A stretch of DNA of 64,000 nucleotides from SIG565 sp045613385 (GTDB lineage: Bacteria; Bacillota; Clostridia; Oscillospirales; Acutalibacteraceae): NCBI GenBank assembly GCA_045613385.1, contig JAZLAW010000011.1:20927-84926 (forward strand), in the 5' to 3' direction. Below the pieces are notes generated by a model. The model worked only from the letters and a program-made list of their open reading frames with translations. It made no database searches and was not told where the DNA came from. Of this stretch, positions 17,600-27,043 are shown in pieces (position 1 is the stretch's first letter; each line of letters starts with the position of its first letter). A program made the translations under genes and the position numbers.

Positions 17600-20500
17600 T
17601 CACGCATCGATTGTTGAAATGGTAAGGGTTGTTTCTTCTAAAACATCAAGTAAAACCCTTACGGTATCAAGAGCAGTGAATATAGTAATATTGTTTTCGG
17701 TGGCAATTTTTCTTATCTGCTGACCGTCACTCTCAGGTCCGCCTGCATTTATATCCTTGGTGTTGATAACATAAGCGATATGACCTTGGCGGAGAGCATC
17801 CTGAATTTCATCACTGTCATCGCTGATTTTCTTTAATATATGTGTGCGGATACCGTTTTCTTTAAGATATTTTGCGGTGCCTTCGGTGGCCTGAATATTG
17901 AATCCTAAGTTATAGAAACGACGGATAAGCGGTAAAGCTTCGGCCTTATCTCTATCGGCTATTGTGGCAAAAACGGTACCGTAATTCTGCAGATGCATAC
18001 CCGATGCCTGAAGTGCTTTGAAAAGGGCGCGGTTAAGCTTATCATCGTAACCGATGGCTTCTCCTGTAGACTTCATTTCGGGAGAGAGATATGCATCAAG
18101 TCCGCGTAATTTATTGAATGAGAATACAGGCACCTTTACATACCAACGTTTCTTTTCATCCGGATAAATATTGAATATACCCTGTTCTTTAAGAGACCTG
18201 CCCAGAATTACCTCAGTTGCAATATCTGCAAGGCTATAACCTGTGGCTTTGGATAAGAAGGGAACCGTTCTTGAAGAACGCGGATTGACTTCGATTATAT
18301 AGACATCATCATTTTCATCTACGATAAACTGTATGTTATAAAGGCCTACAATGCCTATTCCAAGACCTAATTTTTTGGCATAGCGGAGAATAGTACCCTT
18401 TACCTTGTCAGAGATACTGAAGGTGGGGTATACACTGATAGAGTCGCCACTATGGATACCTGTACGTTCAACAAGTTCCATAATACCGGGAATAAATACA
18501 TCGTGGCCATCGCATATAGCATCAACTTCAACTTCTTTGCCTTGAATGTACTTATCAACAAGAACGGGCTTGTCTTCATCAATTTCAACAGCTGTTTTAA
18601 GATAGTGACGTAACTGTTCTTCATTAGCAACAATCTGCATTGCACGACCGCCTAAAACGAAACTCGGGCGGACAAGAACGGGGTAGCCGATTTCACTGGC
18701 CGCCGCAATACCGTCTTCGATTTTTGTAACAGCTTTACCTTTAGGTTGCGGAATTTCCAAGTCGCGAAGAATTTTTTCAAAGCTATCGCGGTTTTCTGCG
18801 CGTTCAATAGCATCACAGTCGGTGCCGATAATCTTTACACCGCGTTTCATAAGCGGCTCGGCAAGGTTGATTGCGGTCTGACCGCCCAATGACGCGATAA
18901 CTCCCTCGGGTTTTTCAAATTCAATGATGTTCATAACATCTTCGGGAGTGAGCGGCTCGAAATAGAGTTTATCAGCCGTTGTATAGTCGGTAGAAACAGT
19001 TTCGGGGTTGTTGTTTATAATAATTGCTTCATAGCCTGACGCTTTTATGGTTTGCACCGCGTGTACGGTTGAATAGTCAAATTCAACACCCTGACCGATA
19101 CGGATAGGACCGGCACCAAGCACGACAATTTTCTTCTTGTCGGTCAGCACCGATGCGTTTTCACCTGTGTAAGATGAGTAGAAATAGGGAATATATGCGT
19201 TTGTGTGGCAGGTATCGACCATTTTGAACACAGGGAAAATATTGTTTTGTTTTCTTGTGTTATAAACTTCGAGTTCTGTTTTGTTCCAAAGTCTGCCGAT
19301 ATATTTATCACTAAATCCCATTTTCTTGGCGGCAACAAGGATATCGATATTGCCCACATTCTCTTTAAGAGTGTTTTCCATATCAATAATTCTCTTAATG
19401 GCTTCCAGGAAGAAGGCTGTGATTTTAGTAATTTCGTGAATTTCTTCAACCGTTGCACCGCGGCTTATAAGTTCGGCTATTGCAAAGATATTGTCATCCT
19501 TAAATTCTTTAATATAGTCAAGTAATTCTTCCTTGGTCATATTGTCGAATTTTGGCATATAAAGGTGGTTTGCGCCGATTTCGAGAGAACGAACTGATTT
19601 AAGCAAACATTCTTCTAAATTTGAACCGATGCCCATAACTTCACCGGTAGCCTTCATCTGTGTGCCGAGTGTGTTGGCGGCAGATGTAAATTTATCAAAC
19701 GGGAAGCGCGGGAATTTTGCGATAACATAGTCGAGTTTCGGCTCGAAAGCTGCGGTAGTATTGGCAATCTGTATATCTTCGAGCAACATACCGAGCGCAA
19801 TTTTGGCGGTAACACGCGCAATCGGATAACCGCTTGCCTTGGAAGCAAGAGCCGATGAACGTGAAACTCGCGGATTTACTTCAATAAGGTAATATTCGCT
19901 GGAATTGGGGTTGAGTGCGAACTGAACGTTACAACCGCCTTCTATTTTGAGTTCTTTAATAAGCTTAATGGCGCTGTCATTAAGCATTTTTTCATCTTCT
20001 TTTGAAAGTGTCATTATAGGAGCCACAACCAAGGAGTCACCTGTATGAACACCTACAGGGTCGAAATTTTCCATACCGCAGATGGTTATAGCGTGGTCGG
20101 ACGAGTCGCGCATAACCTCAAATTCTATTTCCTTATAACCCTTTACACTTTTTTCAATAAGCACCTGATGAACAGGGGAAAGTTTGAAGGCATTAAGGCC
20201 TATTTCTATGAGTTCTTCTTCATTTTCTGCAAAACCGCCACCGGTACCGCCCAGTGTGAACGCAGGGCGGAGAACTACGGGGTAACCGATTCTTTTTGCA
20301 GCTGCCTTTGCTTCTTCAAGGTTGTATGTGATTTCGGACGGAATGGTAGGCTCGCCTATAGACTGGCAGAGTTCTTTAAAAAGTTCGCGGTCTTCGGCGC
20401 GTTCGATACTCTCGCTGCTTGTACCGAGAAGTTCAACTCCGCATTCCTTTAAAATACCTTTTTTCTCCAGTTGCATAGCAATATTAAGACCTGTCTGTCC

Positions 20501-20773
20501 GCCGATGCCGGGAACTATAGCATCAGGTCTTTCATAACGAAGAATTTTTGCGATATATTCGAGTGTGAGCGGTTCCATATAAACCTTATCGGCAATAGTA
20601 GTATCGGTCATAATTGTCGCAGGGTTTGAGTTGCAAAGAACAACTTCGTATCCTTCTTCTTTAAGGGCAAGACAGGCTTGTGTACCTGCATAGTCGAATT
20701 CTGCGGCCTGACCTATAACAATAGGACCTGAGCCGATAATGAGTACCTTTTTAATATCTGTTCTTTTAGCCAT
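17600..20773 (-). CDS. carB: Carbamoyl-phosphate synthase large subunit
   Basis: Makes carbamoyl phosphate from bicarbonate, ammonia and two ATP. The 1057-aa protein has the usual two homologous ATP-grasp halves (KVLIIGSGPIVIGQAAEFDY at the N-terminus; KIVVLGAGPIRIGQGVEFDY in the middle) and a C-terminal MGS-like regulatory domain (FNIQATEGTAKYL). It ends in TGA, showing that TGA is a real stop in this genome. The small glutaminase subunit CarA is not encoded in this operon or elsewhere in the window, so it must come from another locus. Confidence 0.97.
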   Translation of the reverse strand: MAKRTDIKKVLIIGSGPIVIGQAAEFDYAGTQACLALKEEGYEVVLCNSNPATIMTDTTIADKVYMEPLTLEYIAKILRYERPDAIVPGIGGQTGLNIAMQLEKKGILKECGVELLGTSSESIERAEDRELFKELCQSIGEPTIPSEITYNLEEAKAAAKRIGYPVVLRPAFTLGGTGGGFAENEEELIEIGLNAFKLSPVHQVLIEKSVKGYKEIEFEVMRDSSDHAITICGMENFDPVGVHTGDSLVVAPIMTLSKEDEKMLNDSAIKLIKELKIEGGCNVQFALNPNSSEYYLIEVNPRVSRSSALASKASGYPIARVTAKIALGMLLEDIQIANTTAAFEPKLDYVIAKFPRFPFDKFTSAANTLGTQMKATGEVMGIGSNLEECLLKSVRSLEIGANHLYMPKFDNMTKEELLDYIKEFKDDNIFAIAELISRGATVEEIHEITKITAFFLEAIKRIIDMENTLKENVGNIDILVAAKKMGFSDKYIGRLWNKTELEVYNTRKQNNIFPVFKMVDTCHTNAYIPYFYSSYTGENASVLTDKKKIVVLGAGPIRIGQGVEFDYSTVHAVQTIKASGYEAIIINNNPETVSTDYTTADKLYFEPLTPEDVMNIIEFEKPEGVIASLGGQTAINLAEPLMKRGVKIIGTDCDAIERAENRDSFEKILRDLEIPQPKGKAVTKIEDGIAAASEIGYPVLVRPSFVLGGRAMQIVANEEQLRHYLKTAVEIDEDKPVLVDKYIQGKEVEVDAICDGHDVFIPGIMELVERTGIHSGDSISVYPTFSISDKVKGTILRYAKKLGLGIGIVGLYNIQFIVDENDDVYIIEVNPRSSRTVPFLSKATGYSLADIATEVILGRSLKEQGIFNIYPDEKKRWYVKVPVFSFNKLRGLDAYLSPEMKSTGEAIGYDDKLNRALFKALQASGMHLQNYGTVFATIADRDKAEALPLIRRFYNLGFNIQATEGTAKYLKENGIRTHILKKISDDSDEIQDALRQGHIAYVINTKDINAGGPESDGQQIRKIATENNITIFTALDTVRVLLDVLEETTLTISTIDA

Positions 20774-20776
20774 TTT

Positions 20777-21997
20777 CTATTCCTCCATAAAAACTTTCTG
20801 TCCGTTATATACTGTAAGATAACATTTGCCGAATAATTTTTCATTTTTAAAAGGTGTTGATTTACCAAGACTTAAAAACTCTTCAGGATTTACTGTTATC
20901 TGTTCTTCCAGATTCCATACTGTAAAACTGTTCCCAAGTGGTATGCCAAAACGGGTTCTCGGATTAATACACATAAGTTCTATTAATCTCTCCATTGTTA
21001 TCACACCCGTTTTTACAAGGTGTGTGTAAAGCACAGGAAAGGCGGTTTCAAGCCCGACAACACCAAATGCGCTTTTTTCGAGTCCGCGTGATTTTTCTTC
21101 CGCCGAGTGCGGTGCGTGGTCGGTGGCAATCATATCTATTGTGCCATCTTTTATACCTTCTATAAGCGCTAAGCGGTCGGAGGCCGACCTTAGCGGCGGA
21201 TTCATTTTAAATCGGCCGTCTTCCTTTAAAAAACTATCATCAAGCACTAAATAATGCGGCGCGGTTTCGCAGGTAACATTAACGCCGTTTTTCTTAGCTT
21301 TGCGTATAATTTCAACACTTTCCTTTGTCGATATGTGACACACGTGGTAGGCACAGCCTGTCTCACGCGCGAGTTCCAAATCGCGTTTTATAGGTCCCCA
21401 TTCACTCTCGCTGCATATACCTTTGTGCCCGTGTTGTTTTGCATAAATGCCATCGTGTATATACCCGCCGTGAAGTAACGAATTATCTTCGCAGTGAGCT
21501 ACAATTATTTTGTTAAGGGATTTTGCTTCAAGCATAGCCTTTCGCATAAGTTCTTTATCCTGTACGCCGCGACCGTCATCGGAAAAAGCCAAGGCGGAAT
21601 TCTGCATAGCTGACATATCTGATAATTGCTCGCCCTTTTGCGCTATTGTTATCGAGCCGTAGGGGAGTACATTTATGGTGGCATCTTTATTTATTAAATC
21701 GGTTTGTATTTTCAGGTTTTCCGCACTGTCAGGTACAGGATTTAAGTTGGGCATTGTGCACACCGCAGTATAGCCGCCGTGTGCTGCCGCAGCACAACCC
21801 GAAGATATAGTCTCTTTATAAGAAAAACCCGGTTCACGAAAATGCACATGCACATCGCAAAAACCGGGAAATATAGTATATTTTTGACAATTAAATTCAG
21901 AGAATAAATCATCAGACAACAAATAATCAGCCACCGAATTCTCGAAAGATTTATCGATGGATGGTGAATATAAAGTTGCTGATAATTTTTGAGCCAT
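20777..21997 (-). CDS. pyrC: Dihydroorotase
   Basis: Closes carbamoyl aspartate to dihydroorotate. The ATG at 21997, eight bases after AAAGGA, is chosen over the upstream open codon, giving 406 aa. Zinc ligands are visible in DVHVHFREPG, IVAHCEDNS, YHVCHIST and ATDHAPHS; the FSDDGRG segment fits the class I (aspartate-type) enzymes. First gene of the pyrimidine operon, directly behind the PyrR-type attenuator. Confidence 0.94.
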   Translation of the reverse strand: MAQKLSATLYSPSIDKSFENSVADYLLSDDLFSEFNCQKYTIFPGFCDVHVHFREPGFSYKETISSGCAAAAHGGYTAVCTMPNLNPVPDSAENLKIQTDLINKDATINVLPYGSITIAQKGEQLSDMSAMQNSALAFSDDGRGVQDKELMRKAMLEAKSLNKIIVAHCEDNSLLHGGYIHDGIYAKQHGHKGICSESEWGPIKRDLELARETGCAYHVCHISTKESVEIIRKAKKNGVNVTCETAPHYLVLDDSFLKEDGRFKMNPPLRSASDRLALIEGIKDGTIDMIATDHAPHSAEEKSRGLEKSAFGVVGLETAFPVLYTHLVKTGVITMERLIELMCINPRTRFGIPLGNSFTVWNLEEQITVNPEEFLSLGKSTPFKNEKLFGKCYLTVYNGQKVFMEE

Positions 21998-22020
21998 AGC
22001 TGTTTCCTTTCTGATACAGA

Positions 22021-22051
22021 AAAACAAAAACCTTGCTTTTCAGGCAAGGTT
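22021..22051 (-). terminator. Attenuator terminator of the pyrimidine operon
   Basis: Minus-strand stem AACCTTGC/GCAAGGTT followed by TTTGTTTT, 24 bp before the pyrC start. Its 5' arm (CTTGCC when extended) is complementary to GGCAAG in the PyrR loop upstream, giving the alternative antiterminator. Confidence 0.85.
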
Positions 22052-22102
22052 GAGCAGGGCAAAATGGGCAGCCCAAAAGAGCCGCAATTATGTTACTGTT
22101 CA

Positions 22103-22135
22103 ATCTTGCCGATATCTCTGTATCGTCTTAAAGAT
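22103..22135 (-). promoter_or_regulatory. PyrR binding loop (anti-antiterminator)
   Basis: Minus-strand hairpin with lower stem ATCTT/AAGAT, a purine-rich internal bulge (TAAGA), upper stem GATA/TATC and the terminal hexaloop CAGAGA typical of PyrR RNA sites. Its 3' part GGCAAG can instead pair with CTTGCC of the terminator. UMP-loaded PyrR should hold this loop and so allow termination. Confidence 0.8.
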
Positions 22136-22146
22136 TTGTCCTAACA

Positions 22147-22175
22147 ATTCTACCACAAAACATTATATTTGTCAA
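22147..22175 (-). promoter_or_regulatory. Promoter of the pyrimidine operon
   Basis: TTGACA (22170-22175) and TAGAAT (22147-22152) with a 17-bp spacer on the minus strand, just upstream of the PyrR loop. Confidence 0.85.
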
Positions 22176-22275
22176 TCGTACAAATGCTATTTTTTTGAAA
22201 AATAATAATAAAAAAACAGTTGCCAAAAAACACTATATATAGTAAAATATAGTTTAATGTTTTTTAATAAACTAA

Positions 22276-22304
22276 TTGACCAAAATTTCAATTTGGTATA
22301 TAAT
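22276..22304 (+). promoter_or_regulatory. Promoter of the pfl operon
   Basis: TTGACC (22276-22281) and TATAAT (22299-22304) with a 17-bp spacer, 33 bp ahead of the pflB start. The region between this and the pyr promoter is AT-rich and holds no gene. Confidence 0.8.
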
Positions 22305-22337
22305 GTTTTTGTAAGTTATTAAAAGGGGACTTATTGG

Positions 22338-24440
22338 ATGAATTGCGCTTGCGAAGGATGGAAAGGGTTCGAAGAAGGAACCTGGACAAAGGAGATTAAT
22401 GTACGAAGCTTTTTAAAGCATAATCATATACCGTATGATGGTGATGAGAGTTTTCTTGAAGCACCTACAGAAGATACGGTTAAACTCTGGGAACAGGTGC
22501 TCGAGCTTTTAAAACAGGAGAGAGAGGCCGGCGGCGTTCTTGATATGGATACAAAGGTTATATCCACCATTGTATCTCACGATGCCGGTTATATAGATAA
22601 AGCAAGAGAAAAAATAGTTGGCTTACAGACGGACAAGCCATTAAAACGCGCACTTATGCCCTATGGCGGTATCCGTATGGCAGAAAAGGCTTGTAAGGAT
22701 AACGGCTATGAGCTTGATGAAAGTGTAAAAGAGTTTTTTACAATTCACCGTAAGACACACAACGCAGGTGTTTTTGATGCATATACACCCGAAATGCGCA
22801 ACTGCCGTTCAAGTCATATTATAACAGGTCTTCCCGATGCTTACGGCCGCGGTAGAATTATTGGTGACTACCGCAGAGTAGCGCTTTACGGTGTTGACCG
22901 TCTTATTGCCGATAAAGAAGCACAAAAGGAAACAACACGTTCGGCAATGTATATGGAAATAATACGCGACCGTGAAGAATTATCCGAACAAATCCGCGCT
23001 TTGCACGACCTTAAAACAATGGCGGCAAAATATGGTTTTGATATTTCATTACCCGCAAAAGATACAAAGGAAGCAATACAGTGGTTGTATTTCGGCTACT
23101 TAGCGGCCGTAAAAGAGCAGAACGGCGCGGCTATGTCCTTGGGTCGTACATCGACATTCCTGGATGTTTATGCAAGACGTGACCTTGAAAACGGAACGTA
23201 CACCGAAAAAGAGATTCAGGAAATGGTAGACCATTTCATTATGAAGTTGCGTCTTGTTAAGTTCGCAAGAACACCGGAATATAATGCGCTTTTCTCGGGT
23301 GACCCGCAGTGGGTTACAGAATCTATCGGCGGTGTTTCAATTTACGGAACCCATCTTGTTACTAAAATGTCTTACCGCTATTTGCACACATTAAAAAACT
23401 TAGGTCCCGCACCCGAACCGAATCTTACGGTGCTCTGGTCGGTTAATTTACCTATGAACTTTAAGCGTTACTGTGCTAAGATGTCTATTGAAACTTCTTC
23501 TGTTCAGTATGAAAATGACGATTTAATGCGTTTTACACACGGTGATGATTATGCTATAGCTTGTTGTGTATCTTCAATGAAACTCGGTAAAGAAATGCAG
23601 TTCTTCGGCGCACGTGCTAACCTTGCTAAATGTTTACTTTATGCAATCAACGGCGGTCGGGATGAAATTACAGGCAAACAGGTAGCACCCGAATACAGAG
23701 CTATCACGAGTGAATATTTAGATTATGATGAAGTAATGGCGCGTTATGATGAAATGATGGAATGGTTGGCAAAGGTATATGTCAACACACTCAATATAAT
23801 TCATTATATGCACGATAAATACTGTTACGAAAAAATACAGATGGCTCTTCACGATAAGGAAGTAACACGTTGGTTTGCAACAGGTATTGCGGGTCTTTCG
23901 GTTGTTGCCGATTCACTCTCTGCAATTAAGTATGCAAAGGTTAAGGTTATCCGCGATGAGACCGGCCTTGCGGTTGATTATGAAGTAGAAGGCGATTTTC
24001 CGAAATACGGAAACGATGATGACAGGGTAGACAGCATCGCATACCAGATAGTACACAGATTTATGGAGCACATCCGTAAAAATCACACATATAGAAATGG
24101 TATACCGACAACATCAATTCTGACAATCACTTCAAATGTTGTATACGGTAAAAACACAGGCTCAACACCTGACGGTCGTAAGCGCGGTGAAGCATTTGCT
24201 CCCGGTGCTAACCCGATGCACAATCGTGATACAAACGGTGCGGTAGCGTCGTTGGCTTCGGTTGCAAAATTGCCGTTTTTAGATGCGCAGGACGGTATTT
24301 CAAACACCTTCTCGATTATCCCGGGTGCACTCGGTAAAGAAGACGGCGTATTTGTCGGCGACCTTAGTGTTGATTTGGACTGTGTTGGTGGTGCTTGTAG
24401 TTCGCCCACGCTTTTTGAAGGATTAGATAATAAGGAGTAA
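22338..24440 (+). CDS. pflB: Pyruvate formate-lyase, main chain lacking the glycyl-radical domain
   Basis: Cleaves pyruvate with CoA to acetyl-CoA and formate. The 700-aa protein matches PflB from its N-terminus (GDESFL, KRALMPYGGIRM) through the catalytic Cys409-Cys410 pair in AIACCVSS to the FSIIPGALGKED segment close to the usual C-terminus. It then runs into an unusual Cys-containing tail (DLDCVGGACSSP) and stops. The final radical-bearing segment is a separate downstream gene in another frame with its own ribosome site (AAGGAG 6 nt before ATG). So either the enzyme is naturally two-chain, or one frameshift separates the parts; strong conservation of both and the placed ribosome site favour the former. 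Confidence 0.9.
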   Translation: MNCACEGWKGFEEGTWTKEINVRSFLKHNHIPYDGDESFLEAPTEDTVKLWEQVLELLKQEREAGGVLDMDTKVISTIVSHDAGYIDKAREKIVGLQTDKPLKRALMPYGGIRMAEKACKDNGYELDESVKEFFTIHRKTHNAGVFDAYTPEMRNCRSSHIITGLPDAYGRGRIIGDYRRVALYGVDRLIADKEAQKETTRSAMYMEIIRDREELSEQIRALHDLKTMAAKYGFDISLPAKDTKEAIQWLYFGYLAAVKEQNGAAMSLGRTSTFLDVYARRDLENGTYTEKEIQEMVDHFIMKLRLVKFARTPEYNALFSGDPQWVTESIGGVSIYGTHLVTKMSYRYLHTLKNLGPAPEPNLTVLWSVNLPMNFKRYCAKMSIETSSVQYENDDLMRFTHGDDYAIACCVSSMKLGKEMQFFGARANLAKCLLYAINGGRDEITGKQVAPEYRAITSEYLDYDEVMARYDEMMEWLAKVYVNTLNIIHYMHDKYCYEKIQMALHDKEVTRWFATGIAGLSVVADSLSAIKYAKVKVIRDETGLAVDYEVEGDFPKYGNDDDRVDSIAYQIVHRFMEHIRKNHTYRNGIPTTSILTITSNVVYGKNTGSTPDGRKRGEAFAPGANPMHNRDTNGAVASLASVAKLPFLDAQDGISNTFSIIPGALGKEDGVFVGDLSVDLDCVGGACSSPTLFEGLDNKE

Positions 24441-24444
24441 AGAA

Positions 24445-24687
24445 ATGGCAGCAAATGAAAAACAGATAGATAATTTGGTTACATTACTCGATGGTTATGT
24501 TAAAAAAGGCGGTCACCATCTTAATGTAAATGTTTTTACAAAAGAAACCTTGCTTGATGCTCAGGCACATCCGGAAAAATATCCGCAGTTGACGGTAAGG
24601 GTAAGCGGTTATGCAGTGAATTTTATAAAACTTACCAAAGAGCAACAGGACGAAGTAATTTCCCGTACTTTCCACGAGAGCATTTAA
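24445..24687 (+). CDS. Glycyl-radical domain of pyruvate formate-lyase as a separate small protein
   Basis: An 80-aa protein equal to the last part of PflB: LLDGY, GGHHLNVNV, and the glycyl-radical loop RVSGYAVNF with Gly55 as the radical residue, ending like PflB (SRTFHESI). It starts 4 nt after the main-chain stop behind AAGGAG, and pflA begins at its stop codon. It resembles GrcA (YfiD), the spare radical domain that repairs oxygen-cut PFL, but here it is the only such domain in the operon because the main chain lacks one. PflA in the next gene should generate the radical on it. Confidence 0.88.
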   Translation: MAANEKQIDNLVTLLDGYVKKGGHHLNVNVFTKETLLDAQAHPEKYPQLTVRVSGYAVNFIKLTKEQQDEVISRTFHESI

Positions 24688-25428
24688 ATGGCAACTGGAC
24701 GTATACACTCTATTGAAAGCTTTGGAACGGTTGACGGTCCGGGCGTTCGGTTGGTGGTGTTCTTACAGGGCTGTCCGCTAAGATGTATATACTGTCACAA
24801 TCCTGATACTTGGGAATTATCGGGTGGCAATGAAATGTCAGCGGCAGAAATAATAGACCTTTATTTAAAAAGGAAAGAGTTTTATTCAGGCGGTATCACC
24901 GTTACGGGCGGCGAGCCGCTTTTGCAGATTGATTTTGTGCGAGAACTGTTTGTCCTTGCAAAAGAAAACGGTATTGATACCTGTATCGATACTTCCGGTA
25001 TTACCTATAATATTGGCAATACTGAAAAAATGGATGAACTTATGAAATACACCGATTTAGTGATGCTTGATATTAAGCATATTGATAGAGCGGTGCATAC
25101 TTCTCTTACGGGTAGACCAAACGATAACATACTGCAGTTCGCCGAGTATCTTGAAAGAAAAAATGTTCCGTTCTGGATAAGGCACGTGGTAGTTGAAGGG
25201 TATACAGACTCGCCTGATGACCTTGAAAAGTTAGGGGAATATATTGGTAAATTCAAAAATCTGAAGGCGCTTGATGTTTTGCCTTTCCACAATTTAGGGA
25301 AGGTGAAATATGAGTCACTTGGGATAGATTATAAACTTTGTAATATGCAGTCTTTGTCAAAAGAAAAGGCTATATCGGCAAAGGAACATATTTTAAAAGG
25401 AATAAAAAACATACAGAAAAGGGGTTAA
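24688..25428 (+). CDS. pflA: Pyruvate formate-lyase activating enzyme
   Basis: Radical SAM enzyme that abstracts hydrogen from the PFL glycine. 246 aa with the CX3CX2C cluster site Cys29-Cys33-Cys36 in LQGCPLRCIYCHNPD, preceded by GTVDGPGVR, and the SAM-binding VTGGEPLLQ. It starts directly at the end of the radical-domain gene and is 3 nt from putP. Confidence 0.96.
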   Translation: MATGRIHSIESFGTVDGPGVRLVVFLQGCPLRCIYCHNPDTWELSGGNEMSAAEIIDLYLKRKEFYSGGITVTGGEPLLQIDFVRELFVLAKENGIDTCIDTSGITYNIGNTEKMDELMKYTDLVMLDIKHIDRAVHTSLTGRPNDNILQFAEYLERKNVPFWIRHVVVEGYTDSPDDLEKLGEYIGKFKNLKALDVLPFHNLGKVKYESLGIDYKLCNMQSLSKEKAISAKEHILKGIKNIQKRG

Positions 25429-25431
25429 AAA

Positions 25432-26994
25432 ATGGAAGGAACAACCTTACAGATACTTATTGCAATGGTAATTTATATGGCAGCAGTAATTGCGATAGGT
25501 GTTATATTTGCAAAAACGGCAAATAAAAATTCAGAAAACTACTTTTTAGGCGGCCGTACACTCGGACCTTGGGTTACGGCAATGAGTGCTGAAGCATCCG
25601 ATATGAGCGGTTGGCTTTTGATGGGTCTTCCGGGTGTTGCGTATTGGTGCGGTTTGGCAGATGCCGCGTGGACCGCTATCGGTCTTGCGGTAGGTACATA
25701 TTTTAACTGGTTGATAGTTTCTAAAAGGCTTCGCCGTTACAGTGTAGTTGCTAACAACTCAATAACCTTGCCTGAATTTTTCTCAAACCGTTTCAGAGAA
25801 AACAAAAAGGTAATTATGACAATTTCGGCTTTGTTTATTCTTGTGTTCTTCACAGTATATGCTTCAAGTTGTTTTGTTACTTGCGGTAAGCTCTTCTCGA
25901 CACTTTTTGGTGCGCCTTATGTTGCAATGATGCTTTTGGGGGCGGTGTTTGTACTTATTTACACAATTCTTGGCGGTTTCTTGGCCGAGAGTGCATCCGA
26001 CTTTATGCAGGCAGTTGTAATGATTATTGCTTTGAGTGTTATCGTTGTTATCAGTACAGTTAAAGCTGGTGGTATAAATGCAGTTATTGAAAATGCAAGA
26101 GCTATACCCGGTTTCCTTGAGTTCTTCGGTCTTGCAACACCGGTAGTAGAAGACGGCGTGCAGACAGTCGTAAATGGTGAACCCGTGTTTGGTGATGCCG
26201 CGCCTTACGGTGTTCTTTCGGTATTTTCTATGATGGCTTGGGGCCTTGGTTACTTCGGTATGCCGCAGGTACTCCTTCGATTTATGGCTATCCGCAAGGA
26301 AAAGGAACTTAAAATGTCAAGAAGAATTGCTATGGTATGGGTTGTAATTTCTTTGGCAGTTGCAGTATTTATCGGTATCGTAGGACGTCAATTATTCCCA
26401 ACAGCACTCCTTACAAAGTCGGGAGCTGAAAATATCTTTATTACCTTGTCAACATCATTCTTACCGCCTATCCTGGCAGGATTTGTTATGGCAGGTATTT
26501 TGGCGGCTACAATTAGCTCGTCTGACTCATATTTGCTTATTGCGGCTTCTGCTTTGGCTAAGAATATTTATCAGGGTGTTGCTAAAAAGAATGCAACCGA
26601 TAAACAGGTTATGACAGTAACCCGTATAACATTACTTGTTATTGCGGCTATTGCGGCGCTTATAGCACTTGATGAAGACAGTATTATCTTCTCAATAGTA
26701 TCGTTTGCTTGGGCAGGTTTCGGCGCTACATTTGGACCGCTTATGATATTCTCACTTTTCTGGAAGCGTATAACAAGGGCAGGTGCCGTTGCAGGTATGG
26801 TTTCAGGTGCAGGTATGGTATTCCTCTGGAAGCTTGTTATTGCAAAGCTCGGCGGTGTATTCGCAATTTACGAATTGCTTCCCGCATTCATATTCTCTTG
26901 CATCTGTATAGTTGTGGTTTCACTTCTTACAAAGAAACCATCTGCTGAAATCGAAGCAGATTTTGAAGCAGCAAAACTGCCTATAGCAGAATAG
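25432..26994 (+). CDS. putP: Sodium/solute symporter, PutP (proline) type
   Basis: Membrane symporter of the SSS family, about 13 transmembrane segments in 520 aa. The N-terminal ENYFLGGRTLGPW and SAEASDMSGWLLMGLPG match the sodium-binding region of proline carriers. It starts 3 nt after pflA and is therefore probably cotranscribed with the pfl genes, an unusual pairing; a carboxylate substrate cannot be excluded since SSS members also carry pyruvate or acetate. A terminator follows. Confidence 0.82.
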   Translation: MEGTTLQILIAMVIYMAAVIAIGVIFAKTANKNSENYFLGGRTLGPWVTAMSAEASDMSGWLLMGLPGVAYWCGLADAAWTAIGLAVGTYFNWLIVSKRLRRYSVVANNSITLPEFFSNRFRENKKVIMTISALFILVFFTVYASSCFVTCGKLFSTLFGAPYVAMMLLGAVFVLIYTILGGFLAESASDFMQAVVMIIALSVIVVISTVKAGGINAVIENARAIPGFLEFFGLATPVVEDGVQTVVNGEPVFGDAAPYGVLSVFSMMAWGLGYFGMPQVLLRFMAIRKEKELKMSRRIAMVWVVISLAVAVFIGIVGRQLFPTALLTKSGAENIFITLSTSFLPPILAGFVMAGILAATISSSDSYLLIAASALAKNIYQGVAKKNATDKQVMTVTRITLLVIAAIAALIALDEDSIIFSIVSFAWAGFGATFGPLMIFSLFWKRITRAGAVAGMVSGAGMVFLWKLVIAKLGGVFAIYELLPAFIFSCICIVVVSLLTKKPSAEIEADFEAAKLPIAE

Positions 26995-27008
26995 AAAAAT
27001 ATATAATT

Positions 27009-27036
27009 AAAGCGGTAGGAAAATCCTACCGCTTTT
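27009..27036. terminator. Bidirectional terminator between putP and the CDF gene
   Basis: Twelve-bp stem AAAGCGGTAGGA/TCCTACCGCTTT with a 3-nt loop and A/T tracts on both sides, between two convergent genes. Confidence 0.85.
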
Positions 27037-27043
27037 GTTTTGT

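Noticed and set aside
24400..24460. pflB as a simple sequencing frameshift
   Set aside because: A ribosome site at correct distance and an ATG open the second part, and extra sequence lies between the conserved parts; not fully excluded, so a read check is suggested.
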